Part shown: positions 36,250 through 43,677 of the stretch, piece by piece
Layout of the letters: every line of letters starts with the position of its first letter
How positions within the stretch are numbered: position 1 is the first letter of the stretch
Origin: Rhodospirillaceae bacterium
GTDB taxonomy: Bacteria > Pseudomonadota > Alphaproteobacteria > Rhodospirillales > Rhodospirillaceae
Assembly (NCBI GenBank): GCA_947476695.1
Contig: CANJRD010000001.1
Coordinates: forward strand, 657,244 to 721,243
Direction of reading: 5' to 3'
Length of the DNA: 64,000 nt
Notes under the pieces: generated by a model
The model's input: only the letters and a program-made list of their open reading frames with translations
Told to the model about the DNA's origin: nothing
The model's database searches: none
Translations under genes and position numbers: made by a program

Positions 36250-37464
36250 CTATACGCCCGTGAATGAACCCGGGCGCTCGATCACCGGCGGGCGTTCCGG
36301 CACTTCCGGTTTCGTCACCGCTTCGGGGCGTTCCAGACGCTGCGGCACAACGCGCTCGGGCCGCGTCGCATCCGGACGCATGTTCGACGGACGCTGGCTG
36401 CCTTGCGCCTTCATTGTCGTCACGACCGTGCGCACCTTGCCGATGGCAGTGGCATTCACCGTGCCGTTCGGCGCGATCTCGCCAGTGACGACGATGTGAT
36501 CGTCGGCCGCGATGTTCGCGGGCAGGCCGCCGTTCACGGTCGCGCCTTGAATCGCCAGCGGCGCGCCCGCTTTCGGCGCATAGCCTTCAAGCGACACGTC
36601 GGCGACCTTGTCATTGAACGGCAAGCCGGCGCCCCCGGTGATGACGTCGGGCACGAAGGTGCCGTTCAGCATGCGGCCGGAGACGAAGGCACGTCCGCCT
36701 TGCGACGGCTTGGAGATGGTGACGTCGGGCGCGAGCGCGACATCGAGCGCGCCGATGCGCAGACGATCGCCGCTCACGGTCGCGGCCTCGGCGCGTACCA
36801 GCAAGCGGTCGTCATGGCCGTGCTGGTCGACGCGGCTCGCGAGAATGGTGCCGTCGGAGAGACGCAGGCCCGACACGCTAACCTGATCGCCGGCGCGCAG
36901 GGTGCTGAAGCTGGTCATGGCGACCTTATCGCCGGCAAGATTCAGACGGATGCTCTGGCCCAGCACGGTCATGGTCTGCGCGTTGTAGTCGATCGCGGTG
37001 ATCGGGCCGCTGACGGCATGCTGGATGTCGAGCGTTTCGAGATGCAGACGGGCGTCCTTCTTGCGCGCCACGCCCTGCACGACCTGGCCGACGCGCAGTT
37101 CCTCAAGCGAAGCCGGGCGTCCGTCGGTCGCGACGTTGGTCGCGCGGTCGAATTCGAGTTCGAGACCGTTGACGATGATCGAGCCGAAGCCGGTGATGGT
37201 GCCGACCACGCCGGTGCCGCCGATGCCGTCGCCATGACGGTTCTCCGCCGTCTTGATGCCGGTGCCGCCGATGCCGTCTCCGTTCTTCGGATCGATCGCC
37301 GCGCTTTGCGTGGCTTTCGGCATCGGAGACGGGGCGGGCGCCGTGGCGCAAGCCGACAACAGGGTCGCGACCGCGACCGCGGCCAGCCAGCCGGTACGGC
37401 GACGCGCGCCGGCGGGCTTACGCCCCAGCGCGCTCATCACAGCCGTGATCGGCAGCGATCGCAT
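36250..37464 (-). CDS. DUF5666 lipoprotein
   Basis: The 404-aa product has an N-terminal membrane segment and lipobox LLSACAT (Cys39). Next come two copies of GDGIGGTG (about residues 62-90), then repeated small beta domains typical of DUF5666 (GTITGFGSIIVNGLEL, VGQVVQGVARKKDARLHLETLDI, MLNGTFVPDVI). The tail is Pro/Arg/Glu-rich. The function is unknown. It sits 6 nt downstream of the DUF6502 gene, a pairing I recognise as recurrent in proteobacteria, so the two are likely an operon. Confidence 0.9.
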   Translation of the reverse strand: MRSLPITAVMSALGRKPAGARRRTGWLAAVAVATLLSACATAPAPSPMPKATQSAAIDPKNGDGIGGTGIKTAENRHGDGIGGTGVVGTITGFGSIIVNGLELEFDRATNVATDGRPASLEELRVGQVVQGVARKKDARLHLETLDIQHAVSGPITAIDYNAQTMTVLGQSIRLNLAGDKVAMTSFSTLRAGDQVSVSGLRLSDGTILASRVDQHGHDDRLLVRAEAATVSGDRLRIGALDVALAPDVTISKPSQGGRAFVSGRMLNGTFVPDVITGGAGLPFNDKVADVSLEGYAPKAGAPLAIQGATVNGGLPANIAADDHIVVTGEIAPNGTVNATAIGKVRTVVTTMKAQGSQRPSNMRPDATRPERVVPQRLERPEAVTKPEVPERPPVIERPGSFTGV

Positions 37465-37470
37465 GTGGTC

Positions 37471-38367
37471 CTACTTCGGCTCCCCAGCCGGGGGGCCCTC
37501 AGTCTCAGAGTCCGCAGTCTCGCTCAGCTTTGCGGCCGAACTTTGGAAACTGCTCGTACCCCTATAGAAATACAAGCCGAAATTGATTCTGGCGGTGGCG
37601 TCCGCACGTCCTGCGTCGCGTTCCGCAAGCTCCAGGGCCATCCGGTTCAGAGCCAACAAGGATTGCATTCCACTCCGTTCGGCGGCTTCGGCCAACTGCT
37701 TGGCCGATTCTGCCGTCAGCCCCGAGTAATGGACGCTACGTTCTAACATTGGGTTGCCGTCGGTCAGCATATTGTGCGCCGCGGCAGCAACGTGATCGGC
37801 GGTGTTCCGCCCCAGGTAGAACGCCTTCTCCTCGAAGCCCTTCTGCGGGACGAAGGCGAGCTGGTTCAGCGCCACGCGGCCCTCGGCATCCAGGCGGGCG
37901 ACGCCCAGGCGGATCCATTCGTCCAGCACGGCGCGGGGGCGCACGTCGGTGGAAACCCCTTCCACCAGCTTATCGAACGACGGCCCTGACTCGCTCTGCC
38001 GGGGCAGGGGGCGCGGGCGGCCTTGGTCGTCCGTAGTGGCGGTCGAACCCAGCCACCGGCTGATGACCATGGCGCCAATGCCCACGTTGCGGGGGGCCGG
38101 CACGTCTTCGACAGTGTTGGCGCGGAGTCGCTTCACGTCCTTGCGGTGAACGCCGGTCATGACGCTGACGCGGCTGTCGGTCGGCGCCTTTGCGCCTGAT
38201 TCGACCTCATGCAAGGCGACGCTGACGTAGACGTCCTTCAGCAGCTCGGTCATCGCGGGCAGGGTCACGCCCTTTGCGATCAAAAGACGCACCAATGGCC
38301 GCATCAGCCGCTGAACGCCTGAAATCAAAGGCTTTACGGGAGCCGAAAGGGGTTCGTTAGACGCCAT
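37471..38367 (-). CDS. DUF6502 family protein, probable DNA-binding regulator
   Basis: The 298-aa product is all-helical with no signal peptide. Residues 63-83, TDSRVSVMTGVHRKDVKRLRA, look like a helix-turn-helix whose second helix carries HRKDVKR, supporting a transcription-factor role. The C-terminal half (ELAERDAGRADATARINFGLYFY) is conserved in the family. It heads an operon with the DUF5666 lipoprotein. Two matching dyads in its upstream region (38434-38513) are the obvious candidate binding sites. No experimental function is known to me. Confidence 0.88.
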   Translation of the reverse strand: MASNEPLSAPVKPLISGVQRLMRPLVRLLIAKGVTLPAMTELLKDVYVSVALHEVESGAKAPTDSRVSVMTGVHRKDVKRLRANTVEDVPAPRNVGIGAMVISRWLGSTATTDDQGRPRPLPRQSESGPSFDKLVEGVSTDVRPRAVLDEWIRLGVARLDAEGRVALNQLAFVPQKGFEEKAFYLGRNTADHVAAAAHNMLTDGNPMLERSVHYSGLTAESAKQLAEAAERSGMQSLLALNRMALELAERDAGRADATARINFGLYFYRGTSSFQSSAAKLSETADSETEGPPAGEPK

Positions 38368-38433
38368 TACGCGAGAAATAGTCAGTCCTGCGGGGATCCT
38401 GTACCCCCGTTACGCAGAAGAGTTGTAGCATAC

Positions 38434-38450
38434 GTGGGAATTTTTCACAC
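38434..38450. promoter_or_regulatory. Putative operator 1, GTGGGAA-N3-TTCACAC
   Basis: A 7-3-7 inverted repeat with one mismatch, starting 67 bp upstream of the DUF6502 start codon and 8 bp upstream of the forward -35 box at 38459. It matches operator 2 at 38497-38513 apart from the spacer and one base, and their centres are 63 bp apart. Confidence 0.65.
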
Positions 38451-38458
38451 AAATAATC

Positions 38459-38486
38459 TTGACTGCCCCCGGAACAAGGTCATAGT
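38459..38486 (+). promoter_or_regulatory. Forward sigma70-like promoter between the two operators
   Basis: TTGACT (38459-38464), a 16-nt spacer, then CATAGT (38481-38486). Expected transcription start is about 38492-38494. Operator 1 lies just upstream of the -35 and operator 2 just downstream of the start, a layout suited to repression by looping or occlusion. Confidence 0.55.
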
Positions 38487-38492
38487 CCCCTG

Positions 38493-38715
38493 ACACGTGG
38501 GAATAATTCCCACGCACAATACTAAGGGGAGCGCAGCCGCCGACAGATCTCCGACCCAGAGACCGTGTTCAGGAAGACCCATTCTTGTTACGGCCTGCCA
38601 TCACTGACCCCGAGCGATCCTACCCCGGTGATGCAGGTCCTTTGTCTCCTCCCGTCCGTCGTTGGTGTGACTGCCGACGGGCGCTCCCGCCGAAGGCGGA
38701 CGGGAGGAGATTTTT
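38493..38715 (+). ncRNA. Candidate structured small RNA divergent from the DUF6502 operon
   Basis: There is no credible reading frame. The predicted transcript folds into a hairpin closed by CCGT/ACGG with an upper stem CAGGAA (38570-38575) and TTCTTG (38582-38587). A second hairpin follows, CCTGCCATCAC (38594-38604) with GTGATGCAGG (38628-38637), one bulge. A 14-bp terminator stem ends it. GAGAC/GTCTC (38559-38563/38644-38648) can close both hairpins but competes with the base of the terminator stem. It does not match 6S, SRP, tmRNA or RNase P RNA as I know them. A promoter, operators and a terminator all agree on the plus strand. Confidence 0.5.
38645..38715 (+). terminator. Perfect 14-bp intrinsic terminator of the candidate small RNA
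   Basis: All 14 bases of 38645-38658 pair with 38697-38710, immediately followed by TTTTT (38711-38715). The 38-nt apex can form a small internal GGCG/CGCC hairpin. On the opposite strand no T-run follows, which fixes the direction as plus. Confidence 0.85.
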
Positions 38716-38770
38716 CCAGACCGCTTTGGGCGATGTCGGCAAAAGCGATTCCACAGCAGGACGCTGCTGA

Positions 38771-38873
38771 CCTCGGCGAGCGCCGAGGAAGTTGAGGTCA
38801 GGGTCGAATTTCGACCACCGAATTCGCCCGTCAAGCGTGGTGGACGTTTCTTCTTGAACGTCGACTCTGGCCC
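38771..38873. repeat. Palindrome-rich REP/MITE-like element
   Basis: In about 100 bp there are a perfect CCTCGGCG-AG-CGCCGAGG hairpin (38771-38788), a perfect GGTCGAA-T-TTCGACC dyad (38802-38816), a GACGTT/AACGTC hairpin (38843-38862), and near-inverted ends GGTCAGGGTCGA (38796-38807) and TCGACTCTGGCC (38861-38872; 10 of 12 pair). This looks like a small non-coding mobile or REP-type element between the candidate RNA and mnmC. No second copy was noticed in the window. Confidence 0.5.
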
Positions 38874-38924
38874 CAGTTTCCTTCGCTCTTCGCTTCGAGG
38901 TTCGGCCATCGCGGCCAATCCCTC

Positions 38925-40163
38925 CTAATTCCGCACACGCTTCAGATCGCGCAGCAGGAATCGTGCTGGATGCAGCGCGGTCACCAGTTCGCGCGCCAGC
39001 GGCCATGCCGCGCCCGTGATGTGGCTCGCGAGCAGTTCCGCGCCGAGCGGCGCCGTCACCACTCCGCGCGCGCCCAATCCCGTCAGCACATAGACGCCCG
39101 GCACATACCGCGCCGGCGGATACGACCGCCAATGCTGACCATGCCGCACACCGGCGTAGTCGGTGTTGAAAGTGTCGCGATCCGGCACCGGCCCGCTGAC
39201 GAACAGATGGTCCGGTGTCATGCAACGTACGGCGGCGCGGCCGGCGAGGGCGTCGCGGTCGACGTCGGCGAACAGATCGCCGCACAAGGTCGCGAGGCTG
39301 GCGAGATTGCGCGCGTGATCCTCGTCGCGCACCGGCTGCGGCGCATGGGCGTCGGTCCAGTCGAAGGTCGCGCCCAGGCAATGGCGGTTGTCGCGCAGCG
39401 GCGTGACGTAAGCTTCGCCCGCCAGCACGCACTTGAGTGCTGTGCTCGACGGCGTGGGCGGCGCCAGCGTGATCTGGCCGCGACGCGCGGTCAGCGGCAG
39501 CCACGGCGCGGCAAGCGTCGCGCTGAGCGCGTTGGCGAACACGACAACGTCCGCCGTCGCGCAGGCCGCGCCGTCAGCATCCCGCAGAACGATGCCATCG
39601 ACGGTGTGACTGAGGCTCCGCACATCGGCGCGCAAGATATCGCCGCCGAGGGCGCGGCACAGATGCGGTGGCGACAGGGTGCCGGCTTGCGGAAAATACA
39701 AAGCGGCGCGCGTGATCTTGCAGCCGGCAACGTCGCTGGCCGCCGACGCGTCGAGGAATGCGACCTGCGTGGCCGGCAACAGCCCATCGCTGGCGATGCG
39801 CGCGCAGCGGGCTTCATCGGCGGCATCGGCGGCGAGCAGCAGCGCGCCGCAACGCTGGCGCGCGATGGCCGCATCATCAAGGGCGTCGAAGGTCCGCAAT
39901 GCAAAGTCCCACGCTGCCGCATGGACGCGAGACTCAATGCCATCATCCGCGGTCACCCGCGGCATGATGACACCTACGGGATTACCGGATGCTTCCATTG
40001 CCGCCGCGCCGTGGCGGTCGATCAGCGTGACCTCCCAGCCATGCCGTCGCAGGGCTTGGCTGACACAGGCCCCGGCGATGCCGGCACCCACGACGGCCGC
40101 GCGTCCGGGCGTGCGCGGGGTGGCCGGCGCGAACCAGGGCTCGAATTCCGCGGCCGTTCCCAT
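38925..40163 (-). CDS. mnmC: FAD-dependent tRNA cmnm(5)s(2)U34 oxidoreductase, MnmC C-terminal type
   Basis: This flavoprotein matches the FAD domain of MnmC, which oxidises the side chain of cmnm5s2U34 in tRNA. The 412-aa product (start MGTAAEFEPWFAP) shows the dinucleotide motif AAVVGAGIAGACVSQALRRHGWEVTLIDRHG and GNPVGVIMPRVTADDG. It ends with VYVLTGLGARGVVTAPLGAELLASHI, typical of MnmC. The N-terminal methyltransferase half of E. coli MnmC is absent, so this is a stand-alone MnmC2 or a related DAO-type enzyme. A GTG 18 nt upstream is an alternative start. Confidence 0.85.
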   Translation of the reverse strand: MGTAAEFEPWFAPATPRTPGRAAVVGAGIAGACVSQALRRHGWEVTLIDRHGAAAMEASGNPVGVIMPRVTADDGIESRVHAAAWDFALRTFDALDDAAIARQRCGALLLAADAADEARCARIASDGLLPATQVAFLDASAASDVAGCKITRAALYFPQAGTLSPPHLCRALGGDILRADVRSLSHTVDGIVLRDADGAACATADVVVFANALSATLAAPWLPLTARRGQITLAPPTPSSTALKCVLAGEAYVTPLRDNRHCLGATFDWTDAHAPQPVRDEDHARNLASLATLCGDLFADVDRDALAGRAAVRCMTPDHLFVSGPVPDRDTFNTDYAGVRHGQHWRSYPPARYVPGVYVLTGLGARGVVTAPLGAELLASHITGAAWPLARELVTALHPARFLLRDLKRVRN

Positions 40164-40370
40164 GCGGATCAGTTTCCCCACGCGAAAACGTTGAAAGCCG
40201 GGGCGGGGTTTCTAGGCCGCTGGCACCTATGTCGGCTTCGTGAGGTTCGCCGCGGCGACATCCGTGTTCCTTTTGTGGGTCAGGCCGCCTCCGGCGTATC
40301 GCCGAATGCCTCGGCAAGCTAAAATAACAGCCGGGGAAGCGGGAGAGCTGTTCGCGTCGGATTCCAATTA

Positions 40371-42188
40371 ATGGCTCTGCGTCATACTTATACGCTTCTC
40401 ATCGCCTTGCTTTGCGGCGGCACGGCCGCGTCTTTCGCTGCTGACGCCGTCCCGGCCCGCACGCCTGCGCGCGCGCCGGAGCCGCTGCAAGAGATCGTCA
40501 ACGTTCCCACGGCCGACGGCCTGCAACTCGCGGGCTATTTCACGATGCCGGCGACCGGCCCCGCGGCGGGCGCGCCGGTGGTTCTTCTGTTGCCCGATGG
40601 CCCCGGCGGTTCGCCGATGAAAGCGAACGATCCCTCGCGGTCGCTCGCGCGCGGGTTCGCGCTGGCCGGCTATGCGGTGCTCAGCCTCGAGACGCGCCAC
40701 AGCACGCAGTACGCCTTTTCGCGTTTCGACGAGGCGTTCCCGGACGTCAAAGCCGCCATCGATCTTGCCGCCAGCCGCGGCTATCCAACCGTGGTGCTGG
40801 GCGGTGCGGGTCTCGGTTCATTGCTCGCCGCGCGCTACATCGCCGACAGCGGCGATGGTCGCGTCAAGGCGCTGCTCGCGTTCGGCCCCAGCGTCGATCT
40901 TCCGGCGAACTGGCGCGCGCGTGTCGGGGAGGAGGCCTACGCCCGCACCATCGCTCAGGCGTCCAAGGGCGCCGCCGAGAACAATCTGGCCGCTAGCGGC
41001 TTCATCGATCTCGGCGACGGCATGATCTTCGCGCCAGGTGTGTTCCTGGACTGGTATGGCGCCACGGCGAAGACCTCGATGAGCGCGACCTTGACCGCCG
41101 TCGAAAAGCCCGTGTTCCTCGCCGCCGGCGGCGACGATCCCACCGCCCCGTCCGGACGTCTGCAGACGCTGGCGCAAGCGGTCGCCAGCAAGAAGGTCCA
41201 GACCAGAAGCTATCCCGGCGCGGGCCATGACCTTTCGCGCGCGCGCGATCAGGTCGTGGCGGACGCGAGCGCGTGGCTCGCGCAGCAGAACTTGGCGCCG
41301 CCGCCGCAGGTCGTCACCACCTTCGTCGATACGCGCGCCGCCGACGGCATCGCGCTCAGCGGTGTGCTCTATGCGCCCGCAGGGGCCACCGCCGCGTCGC
41401 GGCGCACGGCCTACATGCTGGTGCCCGGTCTCAACGGCGATGCGATGCGCGGCCTGACGCATAACTTGGGAATGCGTCTGGCCCAGCGCGGCTATACCGC
41501 GTTGGTCATCCGCACGCGCAGCACGGGCTTTCGCAGCATCCTGAGTGGCAGACTCAACGACATTCCGAAAGACATCGACGCCTGGTCCGACTATCTGGCC
41601 GCGCGCGGCACCACGCGCATTGTCGGCGTCGGTCATGCCATCGGCGGTCTGTGGCTCTCGGTGTACCTGAGTGAGTCGCAGGACAAGCGCTTCCGTGGCG
41701 CGGTGTACTTGAGTCCGCCGCGCGATCTGCCGGCGCACGGGCGTCGCGGCATGGGCGCGGAAGCCTATGACCGCGTGATCGCGCAGGCGCAGGCGGCGGT
41801 GAAGGAAGGCAAGGGCGCGAGCACGCTGATCACCGCGTCGTTCCCGCAGCCTGTCTACGACGAAGACGCCCGTCAGCCGACATTCCTGTCGCCGACAGGC
41901 GCGGGCTACCTCAACGCCTATGCCGATGCCTTCCTCAGCTATTGGGCACCGAACTCGCTCGCGGTTCATCTGGATCGCATCGCCGAGATCAAGCTGCCGA
42001 TCTTCGCCATCGGCGGCTCGCGCGATGCGATGATGCAAGGCGGCTGGCTGCTGCAGTTCATCAATTCCGCGCGCGGACCTTCGGCCTCGATCTACTACGG
42101 CGGCCAGAACGGCGCGTCGGCTTCGTTCGATGGATACGAAGGCAAGATCATTGACGATGTGATCGGCTGGTCGCAGCGATTGCCGTAA
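40371..42188 (+). CDS. Exported tandem alpha/beta-hydrolase-like protein, both nucleophiles replaced
   Basis: A 605-aa protein with a signal peptide (MALRHTYTLLIALLCGGTAASFA). Two alpha/beta-hydrolase folds lie at about 35-305 and 315-605. The nucleophile elbows read VVLGGAGLGSLLAARYI and GVGHAIGGLWLSVYL: the expected serine is Ala146 in domain 1 and Ala423 in domain 2. The conserved QKVQTRSYPGAGHDLSR-like His region of domain 1 (SYPGAGHDL) survives. The protein may bind rather than hydrolyse, or catalyse by another residue. No close relative is recognised. Function unknown. Confidence 0.8.
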   Translation: MALRHTYTLLIALLCGGTAASFAADAVPARTPARAPEPLQEIVNVPTADGLQLAGYFTMPATGPAAGAPVVLLLPDGPGGSPMKANDPSRSLARGFALAGYAVLSLETRHSTQYAFSRFDEAFPDVKAAIDLAASRGYPTVVLGGAGLGSLLAARYIADSGDGRVKALLAFGPSVDLPANWRARVGEEAYARTIAQASKGAAENNLAASGFIDLGDGMIFAPGVFLDWYGATAKTSMSATLTAVEKPVFLAAGGDDPTAPSGRLQTLAQAVASKKVQTRSYPGAGHDLSRARDQVVADASAWLAQQNLAPPPQVVTTFVDTRAADGIALSGVLYAPAGATAASRRTAYMLVPGLNGDAMRGLTHNLGMRLAQRGYTALVIRTRSTGFRSILSGRLNDIPKDIDAWSDYLAARGTTRIVGVGHAIGGLWLSVYLSESQDKRFRGAVYLSPPRDLPAHGRRGMGAEAYDRVIAQAQAAVKEGKGASTLITASFPQPVYDEDARQPTFLSPTGAGYLNAYADAFLSYWAPNSLAVHLDRIAEIKLPIFAIGGSRDAMMQGGWLLQFINSARGPSASIYYGGQNGASASFDGYEGKIIDDVIGWSQRLP

Positions 42189-42232
42189 GCCGTGCCATTG
42201 CGCGGTGCCGTTCGGCGCGGCATGGTGCGGGC

Positions 42233-43672
42233 ATGAGCAGCATCGCCGATATCGCCAGCCGTTTTTCCGCCGTCGCACCTGCGTGCGACACTTGGACATT
42301 GCGCGTGGAGCGCCATCGCAGTGAATCGCTTTCGGTCACACGCGGCGTGGTCGATCCGGTGGGGCTGGGTGACGATCTCGGTGTGATGGTCACGGTCTAT
42401 GCCGACGGCGCGTTCGGATACGCCGCGACGTCAGATGTCACCACCAGCGGTCTCGCACGTGCCGGCCGTGCGGCGCGTGACTGGGCGACGCGGGCCGCCG
42501 GCCGCGCCATTGCCGTGCCGCTGCCGCGTCGCGGGCAGCCGGTCACGCACGATGCCGAGGCGCCGGCCGCGATGCCGTGGCATTCCGTCTCACGCGCCGA
42601 CAAGCTCGACCGGTTGCGCAAGGCTGCCGCCGCGCTCAAGACCGATGACCGCATCGCGACCTGGGATGCCGGCGTGCGGTTCAGCGATGTCGAGAGTGTC
42701 ATTGTTTCCGCCGACGGCGATTTCATCCGCCAGCGCTACGGGCTCGTCATTCCGGGCATGGAGGCCAGCGCCTCCGACGGCAACGAGACGCAGACGCGCA
42801 CCTTCGGCCGTGGCGGCGCAATCCGTCAGGGCGGGCTCGAGGTGTTGGACGAACTCGGCTTCTGGGATGCGGCTCCGCGAATCGCCGCCGAGGCGCTTGA
42901 GCTTCTGACCGCTGCCGATTGCCCGACCGGCGACATGGATCTGCTGCTCGCGCCGGATCAGATGTACATCCAGATTCATGAGTCGATCGGCCATCCGCTC
43001 GAACTCGATCGCATCCTGGGCGACGAGCGCAACTACGCCGGCACCAGCTTCGTCACGCCGGACATGTTCGGCAGTTACGTTTACGGCTCCAAGATCCTCA
43101 ACGTCAGCTTCGATCCTGGCCTTGTCAGTGAAGCGGCCAGCTACGCTTACGATGACGACGGTGCGCCGGCGACGCGCGCCTTGTTGATCCGCGACGGCAT
43201 TCTCGAGCGTCCGCTTGGCAGCGAGACAAGCCAGAAGCGCGCCAATATGTCCGGCGTGGCGAACGCGCGCGCTTGCAGCTGGAACCGCCCGCCGATCGAC
43301 CGCATGGCCAATCTCAATATCGAAGCGGGCGATCGGACCTTCGCGCAGATGGTCGCGGGCGTGGAGAACGGGATCTACATGGAGACCAACACCTCCTGGT
43401 CGATCGACGACAGCCGCAACAAGTTCCAATTCGGCTGCGAGCGGGGCCGCCTGATCAAGGACGGCGTGCTCGGGGCCGTGGTGAAGAACCCGAACTATCG
43501 CGGCATCTCCGCGACCTTCTGGCGCAATCTGAAAGCGCTCGGCGACGCGACGACTGTGCAGGTACAAGGCACGCCGAACTGTGGCAAGGGCGAGCCGAAC
43601 CAGGCGATCCACGTCGGCCACGCCACACCGCCCGGCCTGTTCGCCGGCGTATCCGTGTTCGGCGGCGGCTGA
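42233..43672 (+). CDS. tldD: TldD-type metallopeptidase
   Basis: TldD and TldE form a protease that trims unfolded peptides, for example in microcin B17 maturation and CcdA turnover. The 479-aa product carries the zinc motif HESIGH (His249-His254) of TldD, preceded by LLLAPDQMYIQI and followed by PLELDRILGDERNYAGTSFVTPDM. The product is of normal length. The partner gene tldE starts 6 nt later. No signal peptide, so it acts in the cytoplasm. Confidence 0.92.
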   Translation: MSSIADIASRFSAVAPACDTWTLRVERHRSESLSVTRGVVDPVGLGDDLGVMVTVYADGAFGYAATSDVTTSGLARAGRAARDWATRAAGRAIAVPLPRRGQPVTHDAEAPAAMPWHSVSRADKLDRLRKAAAALKTDDRIATWDAGVRFSDVESVIVSADGDFIRQRYGLVIPGMEASASDGNETQTRTFGRGGAIRQGGLEVLDELGFWDAAPRIAAEALELLTAADCPTGDMDLLLAPDQMYIQIHESIGHPLELDRILGDERNYAGTSFVTPDMFGSYVYGSKILNVSFDPGLVSEAASYAYDDDGAPATRALLIRDGILERPLGSETSQKRANMSGVANARACSWNRPPIDRMANLNIEAGDRTFAQMVAGVENGIYMETNTSWSIDDSRNKFQFGCERGRLIKDGVLGAVVKNPNYRGISATFWRNLKALGDATTVQVQGTPNCGKGEPNQAIHVGHATPPGLFAGVSVFGGG

Positions 43673-43677
43673 TCGTC

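Noticed and set aside
38493..38715. Assigning the candidate RNA to 6S, SRP, tmRNA or RNase P
   Set aside because: None of the conserved signature sequences I know for those families could be found in it.
38565..38795. 76-codon frame inside the candidate small RNA
   Set aside because: It reads through the perfect terminator stem, is low-complexity (Arg run) and lacks a ribosome site; the hairpin structure explains the region better.
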